From assembly GCA_007128865.1 (NCBI GenBank), contig SKWP01000478.1:1-8634 (forward strand): a stretch of 8,634 bases of DNA. Reading direction: 5' to 3'. Origin of the DNA: Paracoccaceae bacterium. Lineage in GTDB: Bacteria > Pseudomonadota > Alphaproteobacteria > Rhodobacterales > Rhodobacteraceae. Below, piece after piece: positions 1 through 5,818 of the stretch. The notes under the pieces were generated by a model, which had not been told where the DNA came from, made no database searches, and saw only the letters and a list, made by a program, of their open reading frames with translations. Position numbers and translations under genes: made by a program. The stretch's first letter is position 1, and every line of letters begins with the position of its first letter.

Positions 1-81
1 ATCTGTGAAGCCGTGTCGCGCCCGTCCATGCGCTTTGTTCCCGTGAAGAGTGAGGATACCCAGGCGCTGCTGATGACGCAC

Positions 82-108
82 GTCGCACCACAGGTGCGCT
101 TCCAGCGC
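82..108. repeat. 27-nt palindromic insert 1 in the IS110 gene
   Basis: The insert adds nine codons (VAPQVRFQR) between LMTH and NAREFLVRQ, where the family normally has no gap. It contains two hairpins with 6-bp stems and 3-nt loops: CGCACC-ACA-GGTGCG at 84-98 and TGCGCT-TCC-AGCGCA at 95-109. They overlap by four bases (95-98), so only one can form fully at a time. The insert has no stop codon in the transposase frame. The palindromes are read directly from the sequence; the statement that they are insertions depends on my knowledge of the family consensus. Confidence 0.7.
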
Positions 109-156
109 AACGCACGGGAGTTTCTGGTGCGCCAGCAGACCCAGATCGTGAACGCG

Positions 157-183
157 TCGTGCTGAAAGCACGCCTCCGGCGTG
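157..183. repeat. 27-nt palindromic insert 2 in the IS110 gene, brings an in-frame stop
   Basis: The insert separates IVNA from MRAHLGEFG, which are adjacent in the family (NALRAHLAEFG). It has the same plan as insert 1: CGTGCT-GAA-AGCACG at 158-172 and CACGCC-TCC-GGCGTG at 169-183, again two 6-3-6 hairpins overlapping by four bases (169-172), with TCC as the second loop in both. Its length, 27 nt, is also the same. Here the transposase frame reads TGA at 163-165. The stem sequences differ from insert 1, so the shared trait is architecture rather than primary sequence. Confidence 0.7.
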
Positions 184-420
184 ATGCGCGCGCATCTTGG
201 CGAATTCGGCATCGTCGTTGCCAAGGGCATCCACAATGCCGAGCGGCTGATCATGGCCTGCGAACAGGCCGAGCTGCCAGCACCGGCTCGTAAAGCCCTG
301 AGCCTGCTCGCCGATCAACTGATTGATACCCAGAAGAAGATCGAGAGCCTGACCGACGACATTTGCGCAGACGCCAAGGCCAATGAAGCTGCACAACGCC
401 CGCAGACCATACCCGGCGTC

Positions 421-468
421 CCGCCGCAGGCGGGCCACTTGTCATACATGGCGCACCTTTGGTGCGAC
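421..468. repeat. 48-nt palindromic insert 3 in the IS110 gene
   Basis: Sixteen extra codons sit between IPGV and GPITASAL, a junction that is continuous (IPGIGPITA) in the family. The two ends are hairpins, CCCGCC-GCA-GGCGGG at 420-434 and CGCACC-TTT-GGTGCG at 452-466, joined by 17 nt. Read on the minus strand the right end is GTCGCACCAAAGGTGCGC, which differs at one base from the left end of insert 1 on the plus strand (GTCGCACCACAGGTGCGC, 82-99). Inserts 1 and 3 therefore look like members of one repeat family in opposite orientation. Confidence 0.7.
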
Positions 469-625
469 GGCCCGATTACCGCAAGCGCGCTCGTGTCAGC
501 TTTGCCAGATATCGCCGACTTTCAGTCAGGCAGGGACCTGTCCGCCTGGTTGGGTCTGACGCCAAGGCCGCATTCGACCGGCGGCAAGGAGCGATTGGGG
601 CGCATCTCCAAGAGTGAGCCCGCGA

Positions 626-694
626 ATGACGGTGCCACTCCTGGCGCGTGGCGGCACCAAAACTGCGCGGCTCTGGACTTATGTGCGTGATGAC
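626..694 (+). pseudogene. IS66-family transposase (TnpC) fragment
   Basis: In a different frame from the IS110 remnant, this stretch encodes MTVPLLARGGTKTARLWTYVRDD. IS66 TnpC proteins carry VPVLAPG-x-GKTKTGRLWTYVRDD at the start of their catalytic domain, so the match is family-specific although only about 23 residues long. The same frame stays open to TAA at 812-814, but after the RDD I can no longer follow the family confidently; a CAFYDPQHRR segment at about 763-792 may be a degraded continuation. No start, no ribosome-binding site and no remaining active-site carboxylates: this is a relic. It abuts the broken end of the IS110 gene within about 14 nt. Confidence 0.75.
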
Positions 695-801
695 CTTGCA
701 GCGCCTCATGACACCGCCGGGATTCCGCCGTTCGCGCACCGTTCAGCCGGATCGGTGCCCCTTTGCGCATTTTATGACCCGCAGCACCGTCGTGCTTCCC
801 G
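695..801. other. Degraded IS-derived spacer upstream of the regulator gene
   Basis: No credible gene is visible here. It probably continues the IS66 relic. It contains an inverted repeat GCACCG (736-741) / CGGTGC (753-758) with an 11-nt loop, and the start of the nested dyad at 776-806. Confidence 0.5.
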
Positions 802-806
802 AGGTC
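776..806. repeat. Nested inverted repeat upstream of gntR
   Basis: The inner stem AGCAC (783-787) / GTGCT (792-796) has a 4-nt loop, and an outer stem GACC (776-779) / GGTC (803-806) encloses it. The outer right arm overlaps the AGGTCCTATATA motif at 802. It could be a weak terminator for read-through from the IS remnants, an operator, or chance. There is no T-run after it, so a classical intrinsic terminator is unlikely. Confidence 0.35.
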
Positions 807-817
807 CTATATAAGAC
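802..817 (+). promoter_or_regulatory. Candidate operator/promoter box upstream of gntR (AGGTCCTATATAAGAC)
   Basis: Positions 804-817, GTCCTATATAAGAC, form a dyad with six of seven base pairs matched around a central TATATA; this kind of short AT-centred palindrome is typical of GntR/HutC operators. TATAAG at 810-815 could serve as a -10 element, which would make this an autoregulatory site. The 12-nt core AGGTCCT-R-TATA recurs upstream of the DUF3604 gene at 8119-8108 on the minus strand. A second possible promoter is TTGACG at 818-823 with TTACGC at 841-846 (17-nt spacing). Confidence 0.45.
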
Positions 818-880
818 TTGACGAATCCGTCCCTGCGTCCTTACGCTGGAACAAGGCTGGCTCCGATAAGGGTGTAAACC

Positions 881-1687
881 ATGGCCGATCATGCTCAGGC
901 AGGCACGCTGGCAGGACTGACCGATGGGTTGCGCGAGAAATCTCCCAAGCACCGGATCCTGGCGGACGCCCTGCTGTCACAGATCGAGGCAGGCCGGTGG
1001 CGGCCGGGTGAACAGATTCCTTCAGAGGATCAGATAGCAACGGAATCCGGCATGAGCCTGGGGACCGTTCAGCGGGCCCTGCGCAATCTTGCCGAGATCG
1101 GTGTTGTCGAACGCTATCATGGCCGCGGCACCTTCGTCAGGGGCGGTCGGGCGCCAAACCGACATCTTCGCCACTTCCGCTTTCTGGCCGAAGACGGCAA
1201 CACCCTGCTGCCGATCTTTGTCAGCGTCCGCGACATTTCCCTGATCGACGAAGAAGGGCCCTGGGCTGCGTTTCTGGGCAATTGCGATGAAGGTTATGTG
1301 CGTATTCGCCGGGAAGTCAGCGTCGCGAACGAGTTTTCGCTTTACAGCGAGGTTTTCCTGCCCGGAGACCGCTTCGGTTCGCTGACAACCATGGAAAGGA
1401 GCGAGCTTGACGGCATTTCCATCCGCGACGCGATTGCCGAGCGGTTCAATGCCCCGACGCTTTCGGCCGAACAGACGATGATGTGCCAGATCCTGCCGCC
1501 CCGGGCGACAACTGCGCTGAATCTGCCGCTGGGCACCTGCGGAATTGTCTGGATCATCGGCGCAATGAGCTATCGCGACGCGCCGATAACCTGGCAACGG
1601 GTCTTCGTGCCGCCCAGCGACCGTCCTCTCGAAATCACCGCGCGCCAGCCATGGGGCCTCTCGGCGGTTCCGGGCAACAGTGACTGA
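881..1687 (+). CDS. GntR-family transcriptional regulator with UTRA ligand domain (HutC subfamily)
   Basis: Encodes 268 aa. Residues about 24-88 form the GntR winged helix: HRILADALLSQIEAGRWRPGEQIPSEDQIA, a recognition-helix region SLGTVQRALRNLAEIG, and the wing ending YHGRGTFV. Residues about 108-250 fit the UTRA effector-binding domain, including the typical Y-S-E-x-F-L-P segment (155-161) and the C-terminal APITWQRVFVPPSDRPLEI strand. Length is usual for HutC-type members, which normally repress a neighbouring catabolic or uptake operon until they bind a small pathway metabolite. The ATG at 881 follows AAGGGTG with about 6 nt spacing. The gene is first in the rightward arm and ends 47 nt before the ComA-like gene, so it is probably co-transcribed. 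The ligand cannot be read from sequence; the transported acid or a product of it is the natural candidate. Confidence 0.93.
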   Translation: MADHAQAGTLAGLTDGLREKSPKHRILADALLSQIEAGRWRPGEQIPSEDQIATESGMSLGTVQRALRNLAEIGVVERYHGRGTFVRGGRAPNRHLRHFRFLAEDGNTLLPIFVSVRDISLIDEEGPWAAFLGNCDEGYVRIRREVSVANEFSLYSEVFLPGDRFGSLTTMERSELDGISIRDAIAERFNAPTLSAEQTMMCQILPPRATTALNLPLGTCGIVWIIGAMSYRDAPITWQRVFVPPSDRPLEITARQPWGLSAVPGNSD

Positions 1688-1734
1688 CCTCCACCATCGC
1701 CGACAGCCGGCAGCGAGTAACAGGAGAGCCCCAG

Positions 1735-2544
1735 ATGAGCGATGACGCCCCCTTTGCCGCGATAGCCCTTCCGCCCCAGCGAAGCCGGACAAAGCCGCGT
1801 TCCAAGGGGTTGACGATGATGGCGGATTTTGGCGTGCCCTTGAAACATCAGGAGGATGTGCTCGAACTCGCCGGTCAGCATCTTGATTTCGCGAAGATCG
1901 CGACCGGGAGCTCTCGTCTGTACCGTCGATCGTATCTGCTGGACAAGCTCGCGCTCTACAAGGCGCATGCGGTGCGGCCATTCATCGGTGGGCAGTTCTT
2001 CGAGTTCGTGCTTGCTCATCACGGATGGAAGGCCATTCCGGGCTTTTTCGCCGAGGCGCGGGAACTCGGGTTCGAGACCATCGAAATCTCCGACAACTGC
2101 ATTCCCCTGGGTGCCGACGAACGCGAGCGGGCAACGCGCGAGGCCATCGGACACGGTCTCAGCGTGATGGGTGAGGTTGGCTCCAAGAACGACGAAAACG
2201 ACGTTCAGGACCTGATGAAGCAGGCGCGGCATTTCTTCGAAGTCGGGGCGGAATACGTTCTGGTGGAGGCCGCGGAGCTCGTGTCCGGTGGTCAGCTTCA
2301 GCAGGACATGCTGTCGGCGCTTCGGGAGGGCCTGGATTTCGATCGCGTCATGATCGAACTCCCCGGCCCCTGGATCAGCGGCGTGAGCCATCATCTGATC
2401 GAGGACATGAAGAAGGCGCTGATTGCCGAATTCGGGCCCGACGTGAATATTGCCAATGTCCATGCCGAGGATCTCTTTGCGACCGAGGCAATGCGCGTCG
2501 GACTGGGCGTTGTGGGACCAACGCAGCGTTTTGTTCCGGACTGA
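1735..2544 (+). CDS. Phosphosulfolactate synthase (ComA) family protein
   Basis: Encodes 269 aa, the usual size of this TIM-barrel family (PF02679). Family-like blocks appear in order: KPRSKGLTMMAD (20-31), LDFAKIATGSS (50-60), FIGGQFFEFVL (83-93), LGFETIEISDNCIPL (111-125), GEVGSKND (146-153), YVLVEAAE (174-181), IELPGPW (207-213) and PDVNIANVHAED (235-246). Archaeal ComA joins phosphoenolpyruvate and sulfite to give phosphosulfolactate, the first step to coenzyme M; a bacterial homologue serves coenzyme M synthesis in Xanthobacter, and plant HSA32 belongs to the same family with an unclear role. No other coenzyme M gene is visible here, so this is probably a relative with a different or catabolic job. 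ATG 1735 is preceded by AGGAGAG at suitable spacing. It sits between the regulator and the transporter genes, which ties it to a transported substrate. Confidence 0.85.
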   Translation: MSDDAPFAAIALPPQRSRTKPRSKGLTMMADFGVPLKHQEDVLELAGQHLDFAKIATGSSRLYRRSYLLDKLALYKAHAVRPFIGGQFFEFVLAHHGWKAIPGFFAEARELGFETIEISDNCIPLGADERERATREAIGHGLSVMGEVGSKNDENDVQDLMKQARHFFEVGAEYVLVEAAELVSGGQLQQDMLSALREGLDFDRVMIELPGPWISGVSHHLIEDMKKALIAEFGPDVNIANVHAEDLFATEAMRVGLGVVGPTQRFVPD

Positions 2545-2627
2545 CAGGTTATCCCCCCGCGGCGCCGGCGGTGCGCGCTTCGGGAGCCCGGAATCAATCA
2601 GGACACCGCATCTCAAGGGAGATCAGC
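2545..2627 (+). other. 83-nt gap between comA-like gene and tctC
   Basis: It holds a very GC-rich run with the 8-nt palindrome CGGCGCCG near its 5' end, and the ribosome-binding site AAGGGAG of the next gene at its 3' end. The run could damp or separate expression of tctC, but no clear terminator or promoter is visible. Confidence 0.3.
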
Positions 2628-3584
2628 ATGAGTATCAAGACAACGGCCACCCTGCTTCTTGGCACTGTACTGGCAACAGGTATTGCCACTTCAAGCAATG
2701 CGCAGGACTTCCCCAGCCAGCCGATCACAGTGCTGATCGGCTTCGGTGCCGGGGGGATGACAGATGTTTCATCCCGGATCATCGCCGAAAAGCTCGAACA
2801 GAACCTCGGCGTTCGGGTGATTGTCGAGAACCGCCCTGGCGCCGGCGGCCTTCTGGCCCTCGACGAAACGCAGCGACGCGACGCGGATGGCTATACCTTC
2901 GTGAGCTTCCTTTCGGATGCGCCGTTCACATCCGTCTATCAGGATCGCCCCATCGACCTGTCCGAATGGACGATGCTGGGCGGCTACATGCCGCAGGAGC
3001 GCGTGCTGTTTGCCCGCGCGGATGCACCATTCGATGACGTCGCAGGCATGATCGAACACGCCCGGAACACGCCGATCACCTTTGCGGATGGCGGCGCGTT
3101 CTGGTCCGCTCGGGTCATGGAAGCCTTTGCCAAGAAGAACGACCTTGGCGTGCGCCTCGTTCCCTTCCGCTCGGGCGCCGAAGGTTCGGCCGCCATCCTC
3201 GGCGGCCATGTGACGCTTGCCGAAACGGGCGTCGGAACCTCGGCCTGGCATTCTGCACGCGACGGGGGACTCAAGATCCTCGCGACCCTGACACCGGGCG
3301 GACTGGCCCAGTTCGGCTTTGACGATGTGCCGACGCTGGACGAAATTGGGGCCGATTTCGTGGTGCGGATCAACTACGGCTTCGCCATGCACGGCGATAC
3401 ACCACCCGATCGCGCCGAGAAGCTTTCCGAGGCAATCAGGGCGGTTGTCGAAGATCCGGAGGTTCAGGAACGCCTGCGGGCAATCGACCTGACCCCGGAA
3501 TGGATGGAACCGGACGCCTATGCACAGCTGATGCAGGAAGTGTTCGACTCTGCCGGCGCACTCAGGGATTATCTGGCCCAGTGA
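2628..3584 (+). CDS. tctC: TctC/Bug-family periplasmic solute-binding protein of a tripartite tricarboxylate transporter
   Basis: Encodes 318 aa. ATG 2628 is chosen because AAGGGAG lies 7 nt upstream and the protein then begins with a proper signal peptide: MSIK, a hydrophobic core TATLLLGTVLATGIA, and a likely cleavage site after SNA at residue 25. The frame is open back to 2571, but that would bury the signal peptide. The mature protein starts QDFPSQPITVLIGFGAGGMTD, the hallmark of the family (PF03401), followed by SSRIIAEKLEQNLGVRVIVENRPGAGG. Such proteins bind carboxylates in a cleft, contacting carboxyl groups through water and main-chain atoms, and deliver them to TctA/TctB. The C-terminal APDRAEKLSEAIRAVVEDPEV-like region (here TPPDRAEKLSEAIRAVVEDP) is also typical. 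tctB follows after 32 nt, so the two are almost certainly in one transcript. The ligand is not predictable from sequence. Confidence 0.93.
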   Translation: MSIKTTATLLLGTVLATGIATSSNAQDFPSQPITVLIGFGAGGMTDVSSRIIAEKLEQNLGVRVIVENRPGAGGLLALDETQRRDADGYTFVSFLSDAPFTSVYQDRPIDLSEWTMLGGYMPQERVLFARADAPFDDVAGMIEHARNTPITFADGGAFWSARVMEAFAKKNDLGVRLVPFRSGAEGSAAILGGHVTLAETGVGTSAWHSARDGGLKILATLTPGGLAQFGFDDVPTLDEIGADFVVRINYGFAMHGDTPPDRAEKLSEAIRAVVEDPEVQERLRAIDLTPEWMEPDAYAQLMQEVFDSAGALRDYLAQ

Positions 3585-3616
3585 TCTGGTAACGACCTCC
3601 CGGGAAGGGTCGATCG

Positions 3617-4111
3617 ATGAACGAACGGCTTAACGCGGGAATGGCCGCGGCATTGATTGTCTTTTCGCTGGCGCTCTGGTTCTGGTTCATTCCGACCTTT
3701 GCGGGTACCGGCGAACAGACGATCATGCCGCGGATCGCTGCGGCCCTGATCGGAGGGCTGAGCCTCCTGATGCTGGTGGTATCGACCCTGCGCCTGATGG
3801 TGGCCGCCCGAAGGCCCGGCGGTTCGGTGCCGGCCGACGATCCGTTTCTCGAACTTGACCGGCAGGGCGAACCGCTTGCCCTTTACCTTGTCGTCGCGAT
3901 CTGGGGCACTGTGCTGCTTTTCCCGGGCTACTTCGGCCTTCATCTGGGAAGCGGCATCGCCGTGGCAGCTACTTTCCTTGTCCTGGGCGTACGTCGACCC
4001 GTAACGCTGGTCTTGTGGACGGTGGCGCCAATCGTCGTCCTGCATATGGTTTTCGAACAGGTGTTCTCGCTCCGCCTTCCGCGCGGAGCATTGGTTTCCC
4101 TGATGCTCTGA
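3617..4111 (+). CDS. tctB: TctB-family small membrane subunit of a tripartite tricarboxylate transporter
   Basis: Encodes 164 aa, normal for TctB (PF07331). Hydrophobic spans lie at about residues 8-26, 39-61, 86-103, 109-125 and 128-146, with a short polar loop around 64-85 (RRPGGSVPADDPFLELDRQGE). The IMPRIAAALIGGLSL segment (36-50) and the later FGLHLGSGIAVAATFLVLGVRR segment follow the usual TctB pattern, in which sequence identity is low but hydrophobic layout is kept. AAGGG lies about 8 nt before ATG 3617. TctB is the poorly understood small subunit that accompanies the TctA permease in the inner membrane. It is the last gene of the rightward arm; its expected partner tctA, commonly just downstream on the same strand, is instead convergent. 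Confidence 0.88.
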   Translation: MNERLNAGMAAALIVFSLALWFWFIPTFAGTGEQTIMPRIAAALIGGLSLLMLVVSTLRLMVAARRPGGSVPADDPFLELDRQGEPLALYLVVAIWGTVLLFPGYFGLHLGSGIAVAATFLVLGVRRPVTLVLWTVAPIVVLHMVFEQVFSLRLPRGALVSLML

Positions 4112-4276
4112 TCGCGGCACGCCGGGTAGGGTACGGTTTGTCAGCCCGGTCAAGCCGGCGAATTGGTCGCAGTCCCCCGCATTCCTGCCGACGCCGCTGC
4201 TGGCGGCATTACGCTGGCGAAACGTCAGACACGGCGAGCGGTTGCAGGCTTGCTGGTTGCCACCCGTGCCACGCGG
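4112..4276. other. Convergent intergenic region between tctB and tctA
   Basis: The two transporter transcripts meet here. The best stem-loop is GCCGC (4193-4197) / GCGGC (4203-4207) with a 5-nt loop followed by ATTA, a weak bidirectional terminator candidate at most. I see no mobile-element scar, no direct repeat and no small gene with a ribosome-binding site that would explain how tctA became inverted. Confidence 0.4.
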
Positions 4277-5770
4277 TCAACGACGGGGCAGCGCACCGCG
4301 AACCAGCAATGCAAGCGCCAGGGCTGCCATGATTATGAACGCCAGCGATATCGGCCGTTCGAAGAAGATGAACGGGTCACCCCCGGACATCAGCAGCGAC
4401 CGTCGGATGCCGTCTTCGAGTATCGGACCCAGCAGAAACGCAATGAGCATCGGGATCGGAGAAAACCCGAGTCTGCGCATGGCGTAGCCGATCAGGCCAA
4501 ACAGGAACATCACGCCAACATCGAACAGTTGCCGGGTTGCCGCATAGGTGCCGAAGGTGGTCACCACCAGAATGATCGGCAGAAGAATGCGTGGTTGAAT
4601 CTTCAGCGTATACTGGGACAGACGCAGAAACCCGAAGCCCAGGGCCAGCAGGAGCAGGTTGGCGAGAATCAGGCTCAGGAAGATCGCATAGAGCAACGGC
4701 GCCTGATTCTGCATCAGGAACGGCCCGGGGGTGAGGCCATGAATCATGAAGGCGCCAAGCACCAGCGCCGCTTCCACATTGCCGGGAATCCCAAGCGTCA
4801 CCAGCGGGATCAGGTTGGCCCCCGTGCCGGCACTGTTTCCCGATTCCGCTGCCGCGATGCCACGCAGCGAACCCTTTCCGACCTGTTCCTCGGGGCGGGC
4901 AGTGCGCTTTGCAAATGTATAGGCCAGAAAGCTGCCCACCGTGGCGCCCAGACCGGGTATGGCACCCACCACCGTGCCGATCCAGCTGCCATGAATGATT
5001 GCCGGAAAATGCCTCAGCAACTCGCGCCAATGCAGGCCGGGTGCGTTGGCATCATATCGCATGGCACCGAGCTCGGGCTCCTTGCCCTTGAGCATCTCTC
5101 GGCGCAACTGAACCAGGACTTCCGAAAAGACGAGCAGTCCGAGCAGCAGTGGAACGATGTTCAACCCGTCATCAAGGTTGCGGGATCCGAAGGTGAATCG
5201 TTCGATATTCGTGAACAGATCCCGGCCTACCGTTCCCAGAAGCAACCCGAGGCCGGCAGCAATGAGTCCCTTGATCGGGGCAGAGCCGATCATCGCCCCG
5301 ATAACCAGCAGCGAAAGGAACACAATTGCCGCATATTCGGGCGGGCCAATCTTGAGCGCCACGATCGCGAGCGGTGCGGCAACAAGCAGCAGCGTAAGGT
5401 CGCTGAAGAGATCGCCGATCACCGATGCATAGAGCGCCATGTGCAGCGCCTTCTTGGACTTTCCCTTCCGGGTAAGCTGATGCCCGTCGATCGCGGTGAA
5501 TGCGGCCTGCGACGTGCCCGGCATGTTGAGCAGGATCGCGGGCACACTGCTGCCAAAGCTGGCGCCCTTTCCTATGGCCAGCAGGCAGACGATCGCGACC
5601 ACCGGATCGAGATAGAATGTAAAGGGGATCAGCAACCCGATGGCTACATTGGCTCCGATACCGGGCATCGCCCCGAAGATAAATCCAATGATGACCCCAA
5701 GGCAGGCGAAGATCAGGTTCTCGAAGGTGAGAACGAGCCCCAACGCTGCGATCAGGTTGTCAACCAGCAT
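4277..5770 (-). CDS. tctA: TctA-family large permease of a tripartite tricarboxylate transporter
   Basis: Encodes 497 aa, normal for TctA (PF01970), with about ten to twelve hydrophobic segments. Both halves carry the family's glycine-proline signature: GAMPGIGANVAIGLLIPF (33-50) and GAIPGLGATVGSFLAY (269-284). Other typical blocks are AILLNMPGTSQAA (78-90), GAMIGSAPIKGL (158-169), GNSAGTGANLIPLVTLGIPG (311-330) and HGLTPGP (344-350). The repeat of motifs reflects the internal duplication known in this family. It is the inner-membrane channel component driven by an ion gradient. I choose ATG at 5770 because AGGGGG lies just upstream; a GTG at 5785 is in frame but overlaps that ribosome-binding site. 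It starts 48 nt after the stop of the DUF3604 gene on the same strand, so the two form an operon. The window contains one TctA, one TctB and one TctC, making a complete transporter encoded on two strands. Confidence 0.94.
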   Translation of the reverse strand: MLVDNLIAALGLVLTFENLIFACLGVIIGFIFGAMPGIGANVAIGLLIPFTFYLDPVVAIVCLLAIGKGASFGSSVPAILLNMPGTSQAAFTAIDGHQLTRKGKSKKALHMALYASVIGDLFSDLTLLLVAAPLAIVALKIGPPEYAAIVFLSLLVIGAMIGSAPIKGLIAAGLGLLLGTVGRDLFTNIERFTFGSRNLDDGLNIVPLLLGLLVFSEVLVQLRREMLKGKEPELGAMRYDANAPGLHWRELLRHFPAIIHGSWIGTVVGAIPGLGATVGSFLAYTFAKRTARPEEQVGKGSLRGIAAAESGNSAGTGANLIPLVTLGIPGNVEAALVLGAFMIHGLTPGPFLMQNQAPLLYAIFLSLILANLLLLALGFGFLRLSQYTLKIQPRILLPIILVVTTFGTYAATRQLFDVGVMFLFGLIGYAMRRLGFSPIPMLIAFLLGPILEDGIRRSLLMSGGDPFIFFERPISLAFIIMAALALALLVRGALPRR

Positions 5771-5818
5771 GTCGCCCCCTTTCACAACGCCGCTTCATCC
5801 GTCTGGCTGCTCCGCCGA

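Larger units (their letters stand above)
1..612 (+). pseudogene. IS110-family transposase remnant, 5' end outside window, interrupted by three palindromic inserts
   Basis: Frame 1 reads family-typical IS110 transposase sequence from the window edge: AICEAV-like start (ICEAVSRPSMRFVPVK), then FLVRQQTQIVNA, RAHLGEFGIV, GPITASAL, and AWLGLTPRPHSTGGKERLG followed by RISK at 601-612. The S-x-GGK stretch is the conserved C-terminal motif of the family, whose members have an N-terminal DEDD domain and a C-terminal serine domain. The N-terminal third lies upstream of the window. The reading frame is stopped by TGA at 163-165, and identity to the family ends at 612, where RISK should continue into a GDRYLR-like segment. 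Compared with the family consensus as I know it, three stretches are extra: 82-108, 157-183 and 421-468 (9, 9 and 16 codons). The GTG at 181 is not a genuine start; it lies inside the second insert. The gene is dead: stop codon, insertions and missing C-terminus. Confidence 0.88.

Noticed and set aside
181..690. 169-codon frame starting GTG as an independent gene
   Set aside because: It is the downstream part of the broken IS110 transposase; the GTG belongs to palindromic insert 2, and after 612 the frame runs into out-of-frame IS66 sequence.
1022..1981. 319-codon minus-strand frame across gntR and the start of the ComA-like gene
   Set aside because: Spans two genuine genes on the other strand and has no recognisable domain.
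1570..2616. 348-codon minus-strand frame over the ComA-like gene
   Set aside because: Shadow of the plus-strand gene, which has clear family blocks and a ribosome-binding site; the minus frame resembles nothing and has no credible start.
2571..2627. Upstream start for tctC
   Set aside because: Would put 19 charged residues before a clear signal peptide; ATG 2628 has the ribosome-binding site.
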